This document shows positions 1 through 7,664 of a stretch of 22,406 nt of DNA, piece by piece. This stretch comes from Euryarchaeota archaeon UBA602. Its GTDB lineage: Archaea; Thermoplasmatota; Poseidoniia; Poseidoniales; Thalassarchaeaceae. The position numbers and the translations under genes are program-made. Location of the stretch: contig DAHO01000043.1 in the NCBI GenBank assembly GCA_002498455.1, forward strand, positions 1-22,406, in the 5' to 3' direction. The notes below the pieces were generated by a model, which was given only the letters and a program-made list of their open reading frames with translations, ran no database searches and was not told the DNA's origin. Position 1 is the stretch's first letter. Each line of letters opens with the position of its first letter.

Positions 1-864
1 AAGTACCTCCCAGGTGTCCCGTTGAAGATGGACGTGACCATGGACATTGGAGAAGCCATTGAAGCCAGCGAATTACTGGTCATGGCCTTGCCCAGTGGAG
101 TGATTTTGTCCGTCATTGACGATGTGATCCCCCACTTGAGACCCTCTCACGTGATTCTCGATCTCGCCAAGGGATTGGCTCCTCCCGAAGAAGGCGGTTC
201 TGGTCTAATTTCGGAAGCGATTGAAGCCAAACTATCTGCAGCAGGGTTGTCCAACCCCGTGGTCGTCCTGACTGGACCCACGATTGCACCTGAAGTGGCC
301 CGTGGTGTGATTACCACCGCCATGGTGGCGGGCCACGACATCTCGGTGGCCACCCGAATCACAGAACGACTCTCAACCGATTGTCTCATTTTGATGCCGA
401 GTCAAGATGCCGTGGGCTGTGAATTGTGGGGTGCGTACAAGAATACCGTCGCGCTTTCTTGTGGTGTTGTCGATGGATTGCGTGATTCCATTGGTGGTGA
501 CAATCTCAAGGCGGCCTTGGTGACCATTGGATTTGCAGAAGGGCAACGACTGTTGCCATTGATGGGGGCTCAACCGGAAACCGCATTCGGGCCTGCAGGA
601 TTGGGCGACCTGTATGTGACCAGTGCCAGTCCACGATCTCGAAATCGAACATTGGGTGAAAAATTGGGCTCGGGCAAGTCTCTGGAAGAGGGTCTTGCCG
701 AGATGCACATGGTCGCTGAGGGTGTTCGAGCGGCCCGAATGTTTGCTGAGAGAGCGGATATGGTGGGTTGTGATGTCCCCTTCATCAATTCATTGTGCGC
801 ATTGCTCGATGGAGAGATTACGGCACCTGAATGTGTGCGTTCAATGGCTGAATCCGTCCTGTGA
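1..864 (+). CDS. gpsA: NAD(P)-dependent glycerol-3-phosphate dehydrogenase, C-terminal part (5' end outside window)
   Basis: The frame is open from base 1. The first residues (KYLPGVPLKMDV) match the segment that follows the Rossmann GxGxxG loop in GpsA, so the N-terminus lies upstream of the window and the TTG at 22 is not the true start. Visible family motifs are A-KGL (about residue 57), the LTGPTIAPEVARG segment, the catalytic Lys in GAYKNTVAL, the DGL...GDNLKAALVTIGFAE helix, and GPAGLGDLYVT followed by SRNRTLGEKLG. The enzyme reduces dihydroxyacetone phosphate to sn-glycerol-3-phosphate in the cytosol. Most archaea build lipids on glycerol-1-phosphate through a different enzyme, so a bacterial-type GpsA is notable; it is known from Marine Group II. 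A small gene follows 33 bases downstream on the same strand. Confidence 0.93.
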   Translation, partial: KYLPGVPLKMDVTMDIGEAIEASELLVMALPSGVILSVIDDVIPHLRPSHVILDLAKGLAPPEEGGSGLISEAIEAKLSAAGLSNPVVVLTGPTIAPEVARGVITTAMVAGHDISVATRITERLSTDCLILMPSQDAVGCELWGAYKNTVALSCGVVDGLRDSIGGDNLKAALVTIGFAEGQRLLPLMGAQPETAFGPAGLGDLYVTSASPRSRNRTLGEKLGSGKSLEEGLAEMHMVAEGVRAARMFAERADMVGCDVPFINSLCALLDGEITAPECVRSMAESVL

Positions 865-897
865 AAGCCTCAAGTCCCTCGACCCTGTGGGCGAAGT

Positions 898-1119
898 ATG
901 GCCTTTGAGGATTTGACCGAATTTGAGACTCGCTTGTTCGAGTGGATTCGCCAATCTGATTTCGAAGAAGTGCCTTGGAAAGCCGCTCGTGCAGCCAAGG
1001 CATTCAAGGTCAGTGTGGATGAAGTCAACGAAGGGCTGGCTGCCTTGACCAGTAAGATTCCGAACCACATCTACGTTCACTACGAGGATGGAGCCATCCG
1101 CATCAGTGCTGAGCGGTAA
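898..1119 (+). CDS. Small conserved-looking protein of unknown function, 73 aa
   Basis: I do not recognise this protein. It starts at the ATG at 898, 33 bases after the gpsA stop, and ends TAA at 1117-1119. The product is acidic and soluble, with no signal peptide or membrane segment. The pattern of helices (EFETRLFEWIRQ, VPWKAARAAKAF, VSVDEVNEGLAAL) followed by a short beta-hairpin-like tail (HIYVHYEDGAIRIS) resembles a small winged-helix or other three-helix domain. This is a guess from pattern, not a family match. Its codon use and composition resemble gpsA, and it probably shares that gene's transcript. Overlapping antisense frames look less protein-like. Confidence 0.68.
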   Translation: MAFEDLTEFETRLFEWIRQSDFEEVPWKAARAAKAFKVSVDEVNEGLAALTSKIPNHIYVHYEDGAIRISAER

Positions 1120-1130
1120 TCAATACTTTC

Positions 1131-1738
1131 ATTGGAGGGTCACCTACGCCAAATATCGGACACCGTCTTGGTGGAACAGACCGATTTACAGACAACACGA
1201 TTGATGCCCTATTACGAACAACAGAACGCATCAGTGAACCTGATTTCAAATACTGGGAATTTGATGTACATGAGTCAAAAGACGGTGTGTTGTTTGTATT
1301 CCATGATGATGTGTTAGAAGTTGATGGAAAAAGGGTTCCAGTCAAAGAGCTCAGCTTTGCTGAAATCAGTTCGCAGGGGGAGATAAATGGGATTGAAATT
1401 CCTAGAATGGATGCGGTCATCGAAATATTGTCCAAACGAAATGAACCGGTCATGATTGAGATCAAGCATCTGTTCAGCGATGCCGCGCGACAAAAAATCA
1501 TCGATATTACGGCAGAACGTTCAGATTGGCAATTGATTGCTTCAGTGAATCGATTTTTGACATCATTCCCACGAAAATCTCGCAAATATTGGTATTCACA
1601 AGCGAAAAAAGTTGGAACCTCAGTGTATCGGATTCGCAGACATGATGTTGACCTGTTTCATTCATCAAGAACAATCTTTCACTTGATTTGGAATCGGGTA
1701 AAGTGGTGGGTGAATCGATGATTTATCGGTCCAGATAG
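1131..1738 (+). pseudogene. Glycerophosphodiester phosphodiesterase-like remnant, frameshifted and lacking a start codon
   Basis: Frame 3 from 1131 reads IGGSPTPNIGHRLGGTDRFTDNTIDALL, then WEFDVHESKDGVLFVFHDDVLE and later VMIEIK. These are the HR-GG/NT, E-DV, HD and EIK elements of the GDPD TIM barrel. No ATG, GTG or TTG precedes the HR motif in frame (the upstream stop is at 1110-1112), and the first GTG at 1287 would remove the catalytic N-terminus. Near 1541 the frame-3 product becomes Lys/Arg-rich and unnatural, while frame 2 continues plausibly (FSESIFDIIPTKISQILVFT). Frame 1 then looks best around 1621-1680 (IGFADMMLTCFIHQEQSF), and frame 2 again to a TAG at 1736-1738 (LDLESGKVVGES). 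I infer a decayed gene or sequencing/assembly indels. An intact but shortened 1287-1721 gene is less likely. Confidence 0.6.
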
Positions 1739-1750
1739 AACTAAAATGAA

Positions 1751-1766
1751 TTTAGGGTAGCCTAAA
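1751..1766 (+). promoter_or_regulatory. DtxR/IdeR-like iron box, TTTAGGGTAGCCTAAA
   Basis: This is an inverted repeat with 6-bp arms (TTTAGG/CCTAAA) around a 4-base centre, 46 bases before the ATG of the PhnD-like gene. It matches the core of DtxR/IdeR operators (TTAGG-N-CCTAA type) and two other sites in this window (8375-8390 and 16951-16966). Repression of the 1812-6780 operon by a metal-loaded DtxR-family protein is inferred. Confidence 0.75.
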
Positions 1767-1811
1767 CTTTACTAATGGATTGCCGGTCGGTCGTCTCATA
1801 AGGTCGATATT

Positions 1812-2894
1812 ATGTCCAATTTGATGATGAAAGCAATCTTTGTAGCGGTGTTTATGGCAACAACTTGTGTGCCTGGTTGTATCTTTTCAAACCCAGTTGT
1901 GTTTGACAAGTGTGAAGATCGGGACAACTGTCTCACCATCGCTTTTGAAGCCAAAGAAGAATACAGCAACACCGAAGAAAATCCAGAGCAACTCGCCGAC
2001 CGCCTCAGCGAACTACTCGGTATGGAAGTCGAAATTTACCCAGTTGATGGACCAGCTGGGACAATTCAGGCACTTCGTTACGGGCACGCCGACATTGGAT
2101 TCCTTGATGGTGGTGCGGCTTGGCTCAGCTGGCAAAATTATGGCCTTGAGGTACTAGCTGCTGAGCAGAAGGCAGATGGCCGCCCATACTATTACGCAAT
2201 CGCGTGGGTCCACAAAGATTCAGACATGGCACAAGCAGCCATGGATGATGACAACAGTACAGACCCATTCGAGTTGATGGCTGGTAAGATTTCATGTCAC
2301 ACTTCTGCGCTTGGCAGTTCAGGTATGCTCCTACCCATGGGATACCTCATTGACAATGGCTACATGGAGGTCGTCGGTGATCCTAATGACATCTCTTCAC
2401 TGACAGATACTGTCAGAAACCACTTTTCCGATGATTCCAGCATCCCGAGCAGCGGTACGACCTACTACAAGTACAAGGGTTCACTACGATGCTTGGCTGA
2501 ACACGAACTAGGCGATGCAACCGATTACATTTCGTTTGCAAAGGACCCCACTGTTCCAGATTACTGTGGTGAAGATCCAGAAGATTGGTGCTTTGAAGGT
2601 GATTTCACCTCAACAGAGGACTTCTACCCTCTACCAACCACAGGAAAGGCACCCAGCCACCCAGTGATGTACAACCCGGAGTTCTTCTCTGAGGCAAACG
2701 TCACGGCTTTGCAAAACGCCTTTGCTACAATGAACGGGAATAGTGCTGACCTCGATATTCTAGACAATGTTCTCAGTACCCCTGGAATGACCATTACCAA
2801 TACGACGGAGCACATTTCCAATTATGGCGACTTGATTGAGGATGTGCCAGGGATTCAGGCTTACTTCACGGGCAAGTACGGACTTGAGGATTGA
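1812..2894 (+). CDS. PhnD-like ABC transporter substrate-binding lipoprotein
   Basis: This 360-residue extracytoplasmic binding protein carries an N-terminal hydrophobic segment and a lipobox-like VPGC, giving a lipid-anchored Cys23. The mature part shows the PhnD/PF12974 pattern: a first strand (TIAFEAKEEYS), LADRLSELLGMEVEIYPVDG, then ALRYGHADIGFLDGGAAWLS, and PYYYAIAWVHKDS. An internal stretch with several Cys, around DYCGEDPEDWCFEGD, is extra compared with typical PhnD. The start is supported by AAGGTCGAT at 1800-1808. An iron box lies upstream, and the stop overlaps the next gene's ATG (TGATG). Its natural partners, ATPase and permease, are encoded at 8374-6765 behind their own iron box. 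Family members bind phosphonate, phosphite or phosphate; iron-box control suggests an iron complex or another metal ligand as substrate, which is inference. Confidence 0.82.
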   Translation: MSNLMMKAIFVAVFMATTCVPGCIFSNPVVFDKCEDRDNCLTIAFEAKEEYSNTEENPEQLADRLSELLGMEVEIYPVDGPAGTIQALRYGHADIGFLDGGAAWLSWQNYGLEVLAAEQKADGRPYYYAIAWVHKDSDMAQAAMDDDNSTDPFELMAGKISCHTSALGSSGMLLPMGYLIDNGYMEVVGDPNDISSLTDTVRNHFSDDSSIPSSGTTYYKYKGSLRCLAEHELGDATDYISFAKDPTVPDYCGEDPEDWCFEGDFTSTEDFYPLPTTGKAPSHPVMYNPEFFSEANVTALQNAFATMNGNSADLDILDNVLSTPGMTITNTTEHISNYGDLIEDVPGIQAYFTGKYGLED

Positions 2895-4090
2895 TGAAGA
2901 GTTACGGATTCACTTTGGCCTTGCTTCTTGTTTTAGCACCCCTCTCGGGTTGCTTACAAGAAGATGAACCAGAGCCCGGCTTTTCTTGGCAAGATCGTGA
3001 AGAGATTGATTGCGATATGTCTGAGAATGAAAACCTAGACTGTCAAGCGTACTTGGATGGTTTTAACACACCTGTACTTTCAATCAAGCACCCCCTCGTT
3101 GAGGAAATTTGGATTGTCGACCTTTACGGAAACATCACATCATGGAATGGGGAAAACCTCCGCCAAGTCGCCAATCTCTCAGGAGCAATTTCGACTTGTC
3201 ACAATGAACAAGGCATGTTTGGTATCGCTTTTGATGATAATTTTGAACAAACTGGTGTAGTGCTGCTTTCCTATATCCAAATCGTCGAACCCTGTGATGA
3301 TCCTGCTGGACCCTTGACTTTGGCTGAAGCTAAGGTAGTAGAGGGTGTCATCGACACAGATTCCCTCAAGGTTTTACTTCAGGTTGAAGAACCCTATCGC
3401 AACCATAACGGTGGGCATATTTTGGGAATCGGAGAAAATCAGTATCTTTGGGGTGTCGGTGATGGAGGTTCCTCCAAGGACCCGTATGGACATGGACAAA
3501 ATACTTCTACAAAATTAGGGGCGATTTTGCTGCTAGAATATTCCAATGGGAGTGTGCAACCCGTTCTTGACAATTCCTCCGGCGACCCCTACGTGTTACA
3601 TCACGGACTGAGAAATCCATGGAGATTTGATGTCGACAGTTCAAATCGATTGTGGATTGCCGATGTGGGGCAGTATTGCTATGAAGAAATCAATGTGATA
3701 CCACTGATGAATCAAAGTAATTTTGGATGGGCTGTTCGAGAAGGGATGCACGAATTTGATGGTGATTTTGATTGTGACCCTATGACAAGTGAACCACCTG
3801 AAGGCTTGGTTGATCCTGTCATCGAATATATCCATGAAAATGGCCATTGCTCTGTAACTGGAGGTCATTGGATGGATTGGGGTCCTCAGACCTTAAGAGA
3901 TGGATACCTGTATGGTGATTTTTGCTCGGGATCGATTTGGGTTGCAAAGAGCAATGCTTCGAATTGGGAAGCTGTACATATTGCTACTGCTGGAACACAG
4001 ATTGTTGGTTTTGGACAAGGATTGAACGATGAATTGCTCATCTTCAGTTGGGGCGGGACCATCTACCAGGTGACAGAGTCGCCAAATTAG
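2894..4090 (+). CDS. Sugar/sorbosone dehydrogenase-like (GSDH) beta-propeller lipoprotein
   Basis: The start is the ATG at 2894, overlapping the upstream stop by one base; a TTG at 2891 is the alternative. The signal peptide ends in a clear lipobox, PLSGC (Cys20). The body matches the glucose/sorbosone dehydrogenase fold (PF07995, also in HHIP): GMFGIAFDDNFEQTG, the histidine-bearing RNHNGGHILGIG, YLWGVGDGG, HGLRNPWRFDVD, LWIADVGQYCYEEIN, and a final GDFCSGSIWVA. Family enzymes use PQQ or a related cofactor and Ca2+ to oxidise sugars outside the membrane; many members have no assigned substrate. The pair Cys in CHNEQG and several others could form disulfides. It is translationally coupled to the PhnD-like gene and so is presumably iron-regulated. 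A pure binding or scaffold role is possible. Confidence 0.83.
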   Translation: MKSYGFTLALLLVLAPLSGCLQEDEPEPGFSWQDREEIDCDMSENENLDCQAYLDGFNTPVLSIKHPLVEEIWIVDLYGNITSWNGENLRQVANLSGAISTCHNEQGMFGIAFDDNFEQTGVVLLSYIQIVEPCDDPAGPLTLAEAKVVEGVIDTDSLKVLLQVEEPYRNHNGGHILGIGENQYLWGVGDGGSSKDPYGHGQNTSTKLGAILLLEYSNGSVQPVLDNSSGDPYVLHHGLRNPWRFDVDSSNRLWIADVGQYCYEEINVIPLMNQSNFGWAVREGMHEFDGDFDCDPMTSEPPEGLVDPVIEYIHENGHCSVTGGHWMDWGPQTLRDGYLYGDFCSGSIWVAKSNASNWEAVHIATAGTQIVGFGQGLNDELLIFSWGGTIYQVTESPN

Positions 4091-4094
4091 GTGG
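4089..4094 (+). promoter_or_regulatory. Shine-Dalgarno AGGTGG setting a TTG start at 4099
   Basis: AGGTGG lies four bases before the in-frame TTG at 4099, overlapping the end of the previous gene's stop. It favours 4099 over the longer TTG start at 4048, which would overlap the previous gene by 43 bases. Confidence 0.55.
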
Positions 4095-4098
4095 TATT

Positions 4099-6780
4099 TT
4101 GCAAGAATACGGCGCCAATATTCGAAAGTATTGGCTGCCAATCTTCTTTCTATTGATGCTCGCACCTCTGACAATAACTGTACCTCATGTTCTATTGGAT
4201 TCAAACAATCCTACCGGTGCTGTCGAAGCGCCTGAATTGGAAACTACGAGCAATGGATTATTGCTGATTATTTTAGATGGTGTTGGAGAAAATGTCATGC
4301 TAAATTATGACATGATGCCGGAATTAAATTCGAAAAGGGCTGAGGCTGCGCTTCTTGACTTGAGAACGGGCCCCTTGACACTCTCTGCAACATGTGTCAG
4401 CGAATTGATGACGGGTGTTCCAAATTCTCCCATCGATGGTTTGCGGAATTTCAACTTGGATCATCCAGGCGGACCGGATCCTTGGACACTGGCTGCAAAT
4501 GATGAGCAATACAGTGTCGGAATGGTTGGGAGTTATGTTCTAGGGAACATGTATGGAGAACACGATGAAATTGAATTCATAGATACATTCCAAGGCCATG
4601 CAGATTATTACGAAGGTGATGAAGATACTTCTGAAATTTTAGAGGGATGGCTCAATGAGGGTACACACAATGTCATCACTGCACACTATTCTGGGCCCGA
4701 TAAAGTCGGCCATCGATGGGGAATTGTGGGCCAAGAATACAAAGATAAAATCCGAGACATTGATGTTGAAATAACGAGAATATTGCCTTTGGTCCCAGAT
4801 GGTTGGACGACCATTGTTACCGCAGATCATGGAATGACCGATGTCGGTTCCCATGGTTCGGCTGAAGATGTCACGAGGGATGTGAGTGCATTCATCTTCG
4901 GGCCAGACATTCTTCCCAATACAAGATTTTCAGGTCACCAAAGAGACGTTCCTGCACTGATGTCAACGGTACTTGGACTTCCTTTCCCAATTCAATTGCA
5001 TGGCCGAGTTCCTTTGGAGGCTTTGGATGTCAGTCATGAGAATAAAATCATCATCGAACAGTGGAATTGGGAAGCGGCTTATCAGCGCCAATTGTTCGTC
5101 AATGAAGAAAATGGAATCGAATCAACCGATTTACAATTAGAAGTCATTGATTGGACAAAAATTTCTGAGCAGGAGACATTCACTCGAGATATTGATGTCG
5201 CCATCTCAATTTTCAATTGGGCTGTTCTTGTGACGCTCTGTTTAATTGCAATTGGTGTCAACATCAAGGGCCAATGGGTAGACCAAAAAATGGCTCTGAT
5301 TTTTGGAGGACTAATCGGAATTTTTGTGATAAGCCATGCTACATTATCCCATTCAGCTATGATTCCACGTGCATTCGGAGCCGCTTGTGCAGTTTGGTTG
5401 GTGGCTTGGTCATTGGGAGGGGGCTTGCGACGAGAGGAGGACCCATCCCAATTACCTGTTTCTTTTTCCAAGGGCATGGATGGTTTGTCAGCCATTTTCG
5501 GAACACTCTCTGGATGGATCGGAATGGTCGCAATCCTCTATCTTGTATTCGGAACAATCACTCAGGCAGTGGTCTTGAGTTGCTTGATTTGGGCTGCTGC
5601 ATGGTCATGGGGGTGCGGAGCAGGAATCATTCAGCATTCGACTGGTAAATGGCCCACCTATGCACCATGGATCTTTGCAATCGCAGCATTCACATTTGGG
5701 AGCATTCGCTTGTGGTTTGCTTTGATTCCATTCATCTTCATTGTCGCGCAAAATACCATTGAAAATTTGCGAAAGGATGCTAAAATCATAGAGAGAATTC
5801 AAATCCTGACTTTGTTGCTGCTACTGTTTGCAGCAGTGACCCTTGTGCATCGAAGAATCATTGGTACACATGTGATGTTGGATTTGGTTAAACTCGGATG
5901 GTCAAGCTCTCTACTGGCTTTATTGTTCTCATCGTCGATGCTGACCCTTGCATCTTTCGTTTCAATCACCTCTCGTTATGGTCAATTGGAGATTCGCAAA
6001 AGTGTTGTTCTGTCGTCATGGTTATTGGGTTGCTATGCCGTGACTGGGTTGTCCTGGTTATGGCTTGAATGGTTGATTCTGGTTCTAATCTTGCTCATGT
6101 ATATTGGCAGTCTGTTGGGTTGGATGGGGGTGAATCGGGACCTCCCAAGAGAATTGATTCTGGCTGCGGTAGCTGCACATCTGCTGATTTCTTGGGGCGT
6201 ATGGGCGTCTTGTGCAACACTGTTACTAATCAGCACGATTGGATATTTCTGGGAGAGTATGAAAAATCGATTTGAGACAGGAGCGATATCAATCAATAAT
6301 CCAAAACCTGCAATTGCTCTTGCGGTTCTCCCATGGATTGCTTGGATATTATGGTGGACTTTGTTGGGCCAAGTGAATGGGATTCAAACCTGCTTCGAAG
6401 GAATTTGTCCCCACCCTAGGGAGTTAGACCCGGGCTCAATCATCATCAAGGGAGGTTATTTTGCAGCAATAGGACATCCCTCCAATCTATGGATGAGTCT
6501 AATGGTTGGAAGTCCGCTTGTTGTCGCTTCAACAATGCTGTTTTATCAGTTCTTGAATACCGGCATGACACTGAAACCATATCTCATTTCTCAGGCATTT
6601 CTGATATTGGGGTGCCTGAACTTGCTGGCCTTTTCTCCACAATATCCTCGCCTTGTTTTCGCCTTAACTTGGAATATGTTTTTTGCTGTGATGCAGATTA
6701 TATTGGCCTTCATCGCAATCGGTTTGTATCATCTGAAAGCCGAATTAGATTCAACTGAATTGAATCACTTTCCGTCCTGA
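4099..6780 (+). CDS. Membrane phosphodiesterase/phosphoethanolamine-transferase-like protein (alkaline phosphatase superfamily)
   Basis: The protein has 893 residues from the TTG at 4099 (910 from 4048). One membrane helix (about 11-31) precedes an extracytoplasmic alkaline-phosphatase-fold domain, followed from about residue 380 by a long C-terminal region of roughly a dozen membrane helices. All expected metal and nucleophile positions are visible in this numbering: Asp60 (LDGVGEN), Thr98 (SATCVSELMTG), Asp201 and His205 (GPDKVGH), Asp243-His244 (TADHGM), and His252 (GSHG). The layout, catalytic domain first and polytopic tail after, resembles eukaryotic GPI ethanolamine phosphate transferases (PIG-N/G/O), but the acceptor here is unknown. 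A role in cell-surface glycan or lipid modification is inference. It is the third gene behind the iron box at 1751, eight bases after the GSDH-like stop, and its 3' end overlaps the convergent permease by 16 bases. Confidence 0.8.
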   Translation: MQEYGANIRKYWLPIFFLLMLAPLTITVPHVLLDSNNPTGAVEAPELETTSNGLLLIILDGVGENVMLNYDMMPELNSKRAEAALLDLRTGPLTLSATCVSELMTGVPNSPIDGLRNFNLDHPGGPDPWTLAANDEQYSVGMVGSYVLGNMYGEHDEIEFIDTFQGHADYYEGDEDTSEILEGWLNEGTHNVITAHYSGPDKVGHRWGIVGQEYKDKIRDIDVEITRILPLVPDGWTTIVTADHGMTDVGSHGSAEDVTRDVSAFIFGPDILPNTRFSGHQRDVPALMSTVLGLPFPIQLHGRVPLEALDVSHENKIIIEQWNWEAAYQRQLFVNEENGIESTDLQLEVIDWTKISEQETFTRDIDVAISIFNWAVLVTLCLIAIGVNIKGQWVDQKMALIFGGLIGIFVISHATLSHSAMIPRAFGAACAVWLVAWSLGGGLRREEDPSQLPVSFSKGMDGLSAIFGTLSGWIGMVAILYLVFGTITQAVVLSCLIWAAAWSWGCGAGIIQHSTGKWPTYAPWIFAIAAFTFGSIRLWFALIPFIFIVAQNTIENLRKDAKIIERIQILTLLLLLFAAVTLVHRRIIGTHVMLDLVKLGWSSSLLALLFSSSMLTLASFVSITSRYGQLEIRKSVVLSSWLLGCYAVTGLSWLWLEWLILVLILLMYIGSLLGWMGVNRDLPRELILAAVAAHLLISWGVWASCATLLLISTIGYFWESMKNRFETGAISINNPKPAIALAVLPWIAWILWWTLLGQVNGIQTCFEGICPHPRELDPGSIIIKGGYFAAIGHPSNLWMSLMVGSPLVVASTMLFYQFLNTGMTLKPYLISQAFLILGCLNLLAFSPQYPRLVFALTWNMFFAVMQIILAFIAIGLYHLKAELDSTELNHFPS

Positions 6781-7664
6781 TTTTGATTTGAAAACATAGC
6801 ATTGGGCGGTAGAAGAGTCATTAGCCAAGAGGGGCGCTTGACATCTCCTTCCTCATTCACGAATGAACGGACTCCCATCGACAATAAATCAATCATCATC
6901 ACGACGAGGAAGATGACAATGAGGAATGTCATCGCATGATGGTACAGCCCCAATTCCATGTAGAACATCAGGTGGAATCCGATGCCACCTGCACCAACCA
7001 AACCCAATACGGTTCCATGGCGTACGTTGTATTCGAACATGAACATCAGTTGGCTCAGGAGGCTATTACTCGATTCCGGAATCACGACATTGAAGGCGAT
7101 TTCGGAACGAGATAGCCCCATAACTCTGGCAGCTTCCAATGGATCGTTGCGAACTCCTTCCATTTCTTCATACTGGAATTTACCCAGGAATCCAATGGTG
7201 TAGAATGTCATTGCAAGGACTCCAGGAAGAGGTCCCAAACCAAATGGGGGAATGAGTAGTAAAGCCCAAACAATACTGGGTAAACTTCGCGTCATGGCCA
7301 TGATGATTCGTGCAGGTACAGCTACCCAAATTGGAACAAGATTTCGAGCGGCTAGTGGAGAAATGAGAATCGCTATCGAGAAACCGAGGATTGTTGCTAC
7401 AAATGCCATCTTGATGGTTTCCAACATTCCTACAAATGCTTTCGAACAGAACATTGCCTGATCTTCAGTGCAACCGTCATAGTAGGCATCGGTTAACATC
7501 CCCCATTCAGGCGGCAACAAATCTTCACTGACAAAATCTGAGAATCGCCCCCATGCACCGTCGATTTTACCCCAATCTCCTTGCACCAAATCGTCAAAGA
7601 CGATGTAACAGAGAATGAGCAGGAAAAGAATTCCGAGTAACAATCGATTTAGACCACGATTCAA
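6765..7664 (-). CDS. PhnE-like ABC transporter permease
   Basis: This 299-residue inner-membrane permease has a first helix at about 7-24, an extracytoplasmic loop with three Cys (GCTEDQAMFC and before), and five or so further helices. The coupling motif is at about 167-185 (EEMEGVRNDPLEAARVMGL), and the segment GTVLGLVGAGGIGF is typical of PhnE/PtxC and related importer permeases. It starts with TTG, supported by a perfect GGAGGTGA at 7669-7676 with four-base spacing. The start overlaps the ATPase stop by four bases, so the two are translationally coupled. There is no binding-protein gene beside it; the PhnD-like lipoprotein at 1812 is the obvious partner. The substrate class (phosphonate, phosphite or other oxyanion) is known for the family; an iron-related substrate is inferred from the iron boxes. 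Confidence 0.87.
   Translation of the reverse strand: MNRGLNRLLLGILFLLILCYIVFDDLVQGDWGKIDGAWGRFSDFVSEDLLPPEWGMLTDAYYDGCTEDQAMFCSKAFVGMLETIKMAFVATILGFSIAILISPLAARNLVPIWVAVPARIIMAMTRSLPSIVWALLLIPPFGLGPLPGVLAMTFYTIGFLGKFQYEEMEGVRNDPLEAARVMGLSRSEIAFNVVIPESSNSLLSQLMFMFEYNVRHGTVLGLVGAGGIGFHLMFYMELGLYHHAMTFLIVIFLVVMMIDLLSMGVRSFVNEEGDVKRPSWLMTLLPPNAMFSNQNQDGK

Noticed and set aside
1103..1585. Minus-strand open frame of 160 codons
   Set aside because: It is antisense to the GDPD-like motifs on the plus strand, is Ser/Ile-rich without domain signs, and has no start signal.
1779..1792. Short repeat GGTCGGTCG upstream of the PhnD-like gene
   Set aside because: Too short and asymmetric to support as an operator; probably chance.
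4048..4098. Phosphotransferase start at TTG 4048
   Set aside because: It would overlap the preceding gene by 43 bases and add 17 residues before the membrane helix with no Shine-Dalgarno; TTG 4099 has one.
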